A stretch of 22,142 nucleotides of DNA from assembly GCA_013115145.1 (NCBI GenBank), contig JAAPAO010000586.1, forward strand, positions 1-22,142, in the 5' to 3' direction. This DNA is from Perkinsus chesapeaki (Eukaryota; Perkinsozoa; Perkinsida; Perkinsidae). The notes under the pieces are model-generated. The model ran no database searches, had not been told where the DNA came from, and saw only the letters and a program-made list of their open reading frames with translations. Made by a program: the position numbers and the translations under genes. Below are positions 19,674 to 22,142 of the stretch, piece by piece; the first letter of the stretch is position 1, and each line of letters opens with the position of its first letter.

Positions 19674-20862
19674 TGGAACCTTCTAAACAAAATTCTGCTA
19701 GTGAAACGCCAACGAGGGACACTGAAATCCTTGATATTTCATATTTCGACCATCATCAAGGACTGGCCAACCAACTGACATAGACAGAGGGGCGGCGCTG
19801 ATGATGCCCACCACGTTCATCGCGTACACATATTCAAGCGGCAGCTTCGCTGTGCCGACGTATGCAGTATTCGGATCGGCGCACGCCCGTGACCGCAAGA
19901 TGTCACGGAACGCGAGCAAGCACTGTGATCACCCCATCAGACGACTGCTTAATGCTACTAGTGCGTCACCACTACACATGGAATCATCGAGCAACGTGAA
20001 ATACATTGAGAGTTGCATTAACGTTTCTCTCCCTCTTAGCTTCCTTACAATGTAGATCGACTTACGTAGTTGCGTTCCACGACGAACGTAGGAGCATGAA
20101 AGCGTGCCTTTCACTGCGTAAATAAATCCACTCAATTTCAGGTGTACTGCCCGAGGGGAAAATGACGTGGTTGCCTGCGCGTTCGTTAAGCCTGCGGAAG
20201 GTGTAGAAACGTTATTGATGTCCTAGAGCCCTATGAACCCCAGTTGAGATATGACTGCTGCTGCTGCCACAGTGATCCTTAACACTTACTAGAAGAAGAC
20301 ATGGGAAGAGTTGGTAAAACTGAATAGCTGATGATCTCCAACTTATTTGCACCAACTACACAGATTTTCCTATTTCACTTTTTAATCCTCGTATGTCGAA
20401 CTACACGAGCTATCTAGAGCCCAAATAACCTCCCTTAAATCGACGGCCAATTAAGCCGTCGATTCGATCCTTAAGGTCCTCAACGATCTTAACGGTCCTT
20501 AAGATCGCCCAATTGCTATCCTTGTCGTTGCCCTGAGACTCCATTGGGTCCTAAATCTGCCAAATGCATGAAGTTCGGCGGGTTCCAGCAGAAGAAAAGC
20601 GCAATACTTCTCCGCAGCCTCAACAGTGTAAAGCGCGTTGCCTTGTCATTGTGCATTGGGACAACAACGTCTACCCGTACTTGTCTGTATTAGGATGACC
20701 AATGACAGATAGCCATCAGATTTCACTAAGAGGAACACTTGTCAGCTTTTTTTTCCATCAATCTTTCGTCACTTTCAAGGAACGCGGCTCAATCTCCTAA
20801 AATATAAAATATGATACGTTATAATAAAACAATTACATTATATATTCACTCTAAATAGCTAC
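19674..20862. other. Unassigned region between the two paralogues
   Basis: The best coding candidate is minus 19740-19919, an open stretch with FRDILRSRACADPN and LEYVYAMNVVGIIS, preceded by an AG (GATCACAG). I could not join it to a neighbour. A hairpin-rich segment lies at 20438-20506. The rest shows no clear exon. Confidence 0.3.
20438..20464. repeat. Inverted repeat, 10-bp stem and 7-nt loop
   Basis: AATCGACGGC at 20438-20447 pairs perfectly with GCCGTCGATT at 20455-20464. It is followed at once (20465-20506) by two direct copies of CGATC(C)TTAA(G/C)GGTCCT and an inverted TAAGATCG, so the whole 70 bp could fold into a compact structure. Confidence 0.75.
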
Positions 20863-21710
20863 CCGCGCTCGTCGGGATATTGCAACGCTCAGTTCACAGT
20901 AGCATCGAGTGCCTGAGGAGGCGAAGCGGTAGCGGTCCAGCAGCGAAACGTTGGTCGAGGCAGTCACCTTGATCTAGTCATCTCATAAGAGATGGCAGCA
21001 ACGCCGGCAAGTTCCTCAGCTTCCTATCAAGAATTCTGCTGTTTGGCATCGTGGAGGAGCGGCGAGTACATCCTTTCGAGGATTATTCATTGAAAACTTA
21101 TACTCCCTATTATTAGAGTGTGGCGATAGTCGAGAGGATGATCTCCCAGCGATGTGTGCGTAGATTCCTCTTACCAGGATTGTTATTACATTTAATAACT
21201 TTTACGCAATAGGAACAACTTTCCGAAAAATTGGACATAAATAACCTCAACTCTAAGATGGGGTTCTGTGACCTTACCAGATAGCAATAACTGCATTCAA
21301 AGGTCCTGAAGAACCCTCTGGGCTACACAAACTAGAAAGTAGCTCGACGACGTTGATATGGGACTCTTCTCCGACGACACCTTCTTACCACTACAGAACC
21401 GGCAAGCGCTCGAGGGGATGAGCGAGACCGGAGGACGGCACTTAATAACACCAGCGTTAACAGAAAGGATGGCAGCTTGAAGGCCAGGAGGGAGCTTCTG
21501 GAAGCCATAACACTCACACTTGTTGGAGCTATGAGTTGCGGACTTCGCCTGTGGATAAGAAAGAGAATGATCAATAGATATTCTCGAGCTCACATTTATT
21601 CTTGATGATAGAACAGCCTGGTACTTCCTCCTACCAATTGCGTCTTTGGGGCAAATGTCGAGTTTACTTCTACGATGAACGCTGGAGCCTGTGGTAGTTG
21701 TAGAGGACAT
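20863..21710 (-). CDS. Cysteine-rich protein, paralogue A (3' end unresolved)
   Basis: Exons with agreeing phases: 21594-21710 (ATG first, 39 codons), 21389-21548 (53 codons plus 1 nt), 21278-21305 (28 nt), 21175-21218 (44 nt) and a possible 20863-20912. Introns are 45, 83 and 59 nt between the first four exons. The protein has DICPKDAIGRRKYQAVL, then CECYGFQKLPPGLQAAI, then VIKCRPPVSLIPSSAC, then ICCSYCVKVIKC. The Cys pairs recur with similar spacing, which suggests disulphides or metal binding. No hydrophobic signal peptide follows the Met, so an upstream exon may be missing. Later exons are not found. I do not recognise the family. Confidence 0.5.
21196..21369 (-). repeat. Highly conserved duplicated block, copy in paralogue A
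   Basis: The full-length partner of 18699-18840. It holds the intact 28-nt exon 3 with its GTAAGG donor, which the other copy lacks. Confidence 0.9.
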
Positions 21711-22142
21711 TACAATATTGATTAAACCAAAGATTCGACGATACTACTGCAGAATACAGGGCATTTGATGACAGCTCCAAGGCCACCATTAGAGCAGAAT
21801 CGAGAGTCATGCGTGCACATCACTAGCTCAAAAGATATCATATATGGCAATAGACGGAGCCATAGTGTTAACAGAAAGTGGACAAGAATGGGTACACGTC
21901 GAGCATCACCGGTAGAAGTAAGCGTTAAGTGAATAAATAAGTAGAAATGTTTCCGAAAATTCCAAAATGCGAAAGAGTTTCAAGTCCAAGCAATAGTCTA
22001 AGCAGTAGTGTGAATTCAAGCCCGCGAGTTGAATGATTAGAGCTTTGCCGACATTCGTATATGGTTTGCAACGGTGCAATCGAATTGAGCAACCTGACTT
22101 TCTTGCTAAACTTGCCAACCTGCTCAATCCTACATTCTCTGC
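21711..22142. other. Right edge, no gene resolved
   Basis: It lies upstream of paralogue A on the minus strand. One open minus-strand stretch near 21750-21810 has Cys and Gly spacing (RFCSNGGLGAVIKC) like the cysteine motifs of paralogue A and may be a related exon. Otherwise nothing is supported. Confidence 0.3.

Overview
The window is nuclear DNA from a eukaryote, probably a small-genome animal. The evidence is a canonical nuclear tRNA-Gly without an encoded CCA end, many GT-AG introns, and multi-exon genes for eukaryotic RNA-processing factors. I cannot name the species. The genes are cut into many small exons, so simple long ORFs give little information. I built gene models by hand from splice sites, reading-phase continuity and remembered family motifs.

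Three genes lie head to tail on the minus strand over positions 1-16842. In transcription order they are: (1) DIS3L2-type 3'-5' exoribonuclease, 16842-9858, 16 exons, 888 codons, with all four catalytic Asp of the RNB domain; (2) a large alpha-helical protein, 9699-780, 27 modelled exons, about 1238 codons, tentatively an URB2/NPA2-like nucleolar ribosome-biogenesis factor; (3) the first three exons of a SAM-dependent methyltransferase, 566 to the window edge, whose first intron holds a tRNA-Gly(GCC) gene on the opposite strand. The gaps between these genes are only 158 and 213 bp. Introns fall into a very short class (about 35-75 nt, with one 20-nt candidate) and a long class (about 200-1100 nt). 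The long introns carry a 31-bp minisatellite, a dispersed repeat and other repeats.

Upstream of DIS3L2 is a roughly 970-bp spacer, then a possible small plus-strand gene (17815-18159), giving a divergent arrangement. The right part (18.6-21.8 kb) holds two tandem paralogues of an unrecognised cysteine-rich protein on the minus strand. They share exon lengths and phases. In the copy nearer DIS3L2 a 33-bp deletion has removed part of exon 3 and its 5' splice site, so reading ends early. Much of 19.7-20.9 kb and the last 430 bp could not be assigned.

Functionally, DIS3L2 (uridylated RNA decay) and an URB2-like factor (60S subunit assembly) would both serve RNA metabolism, and a housekeeping-type methyltransferase follows. 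All gene models are manual inferences without alignment or transcript data.
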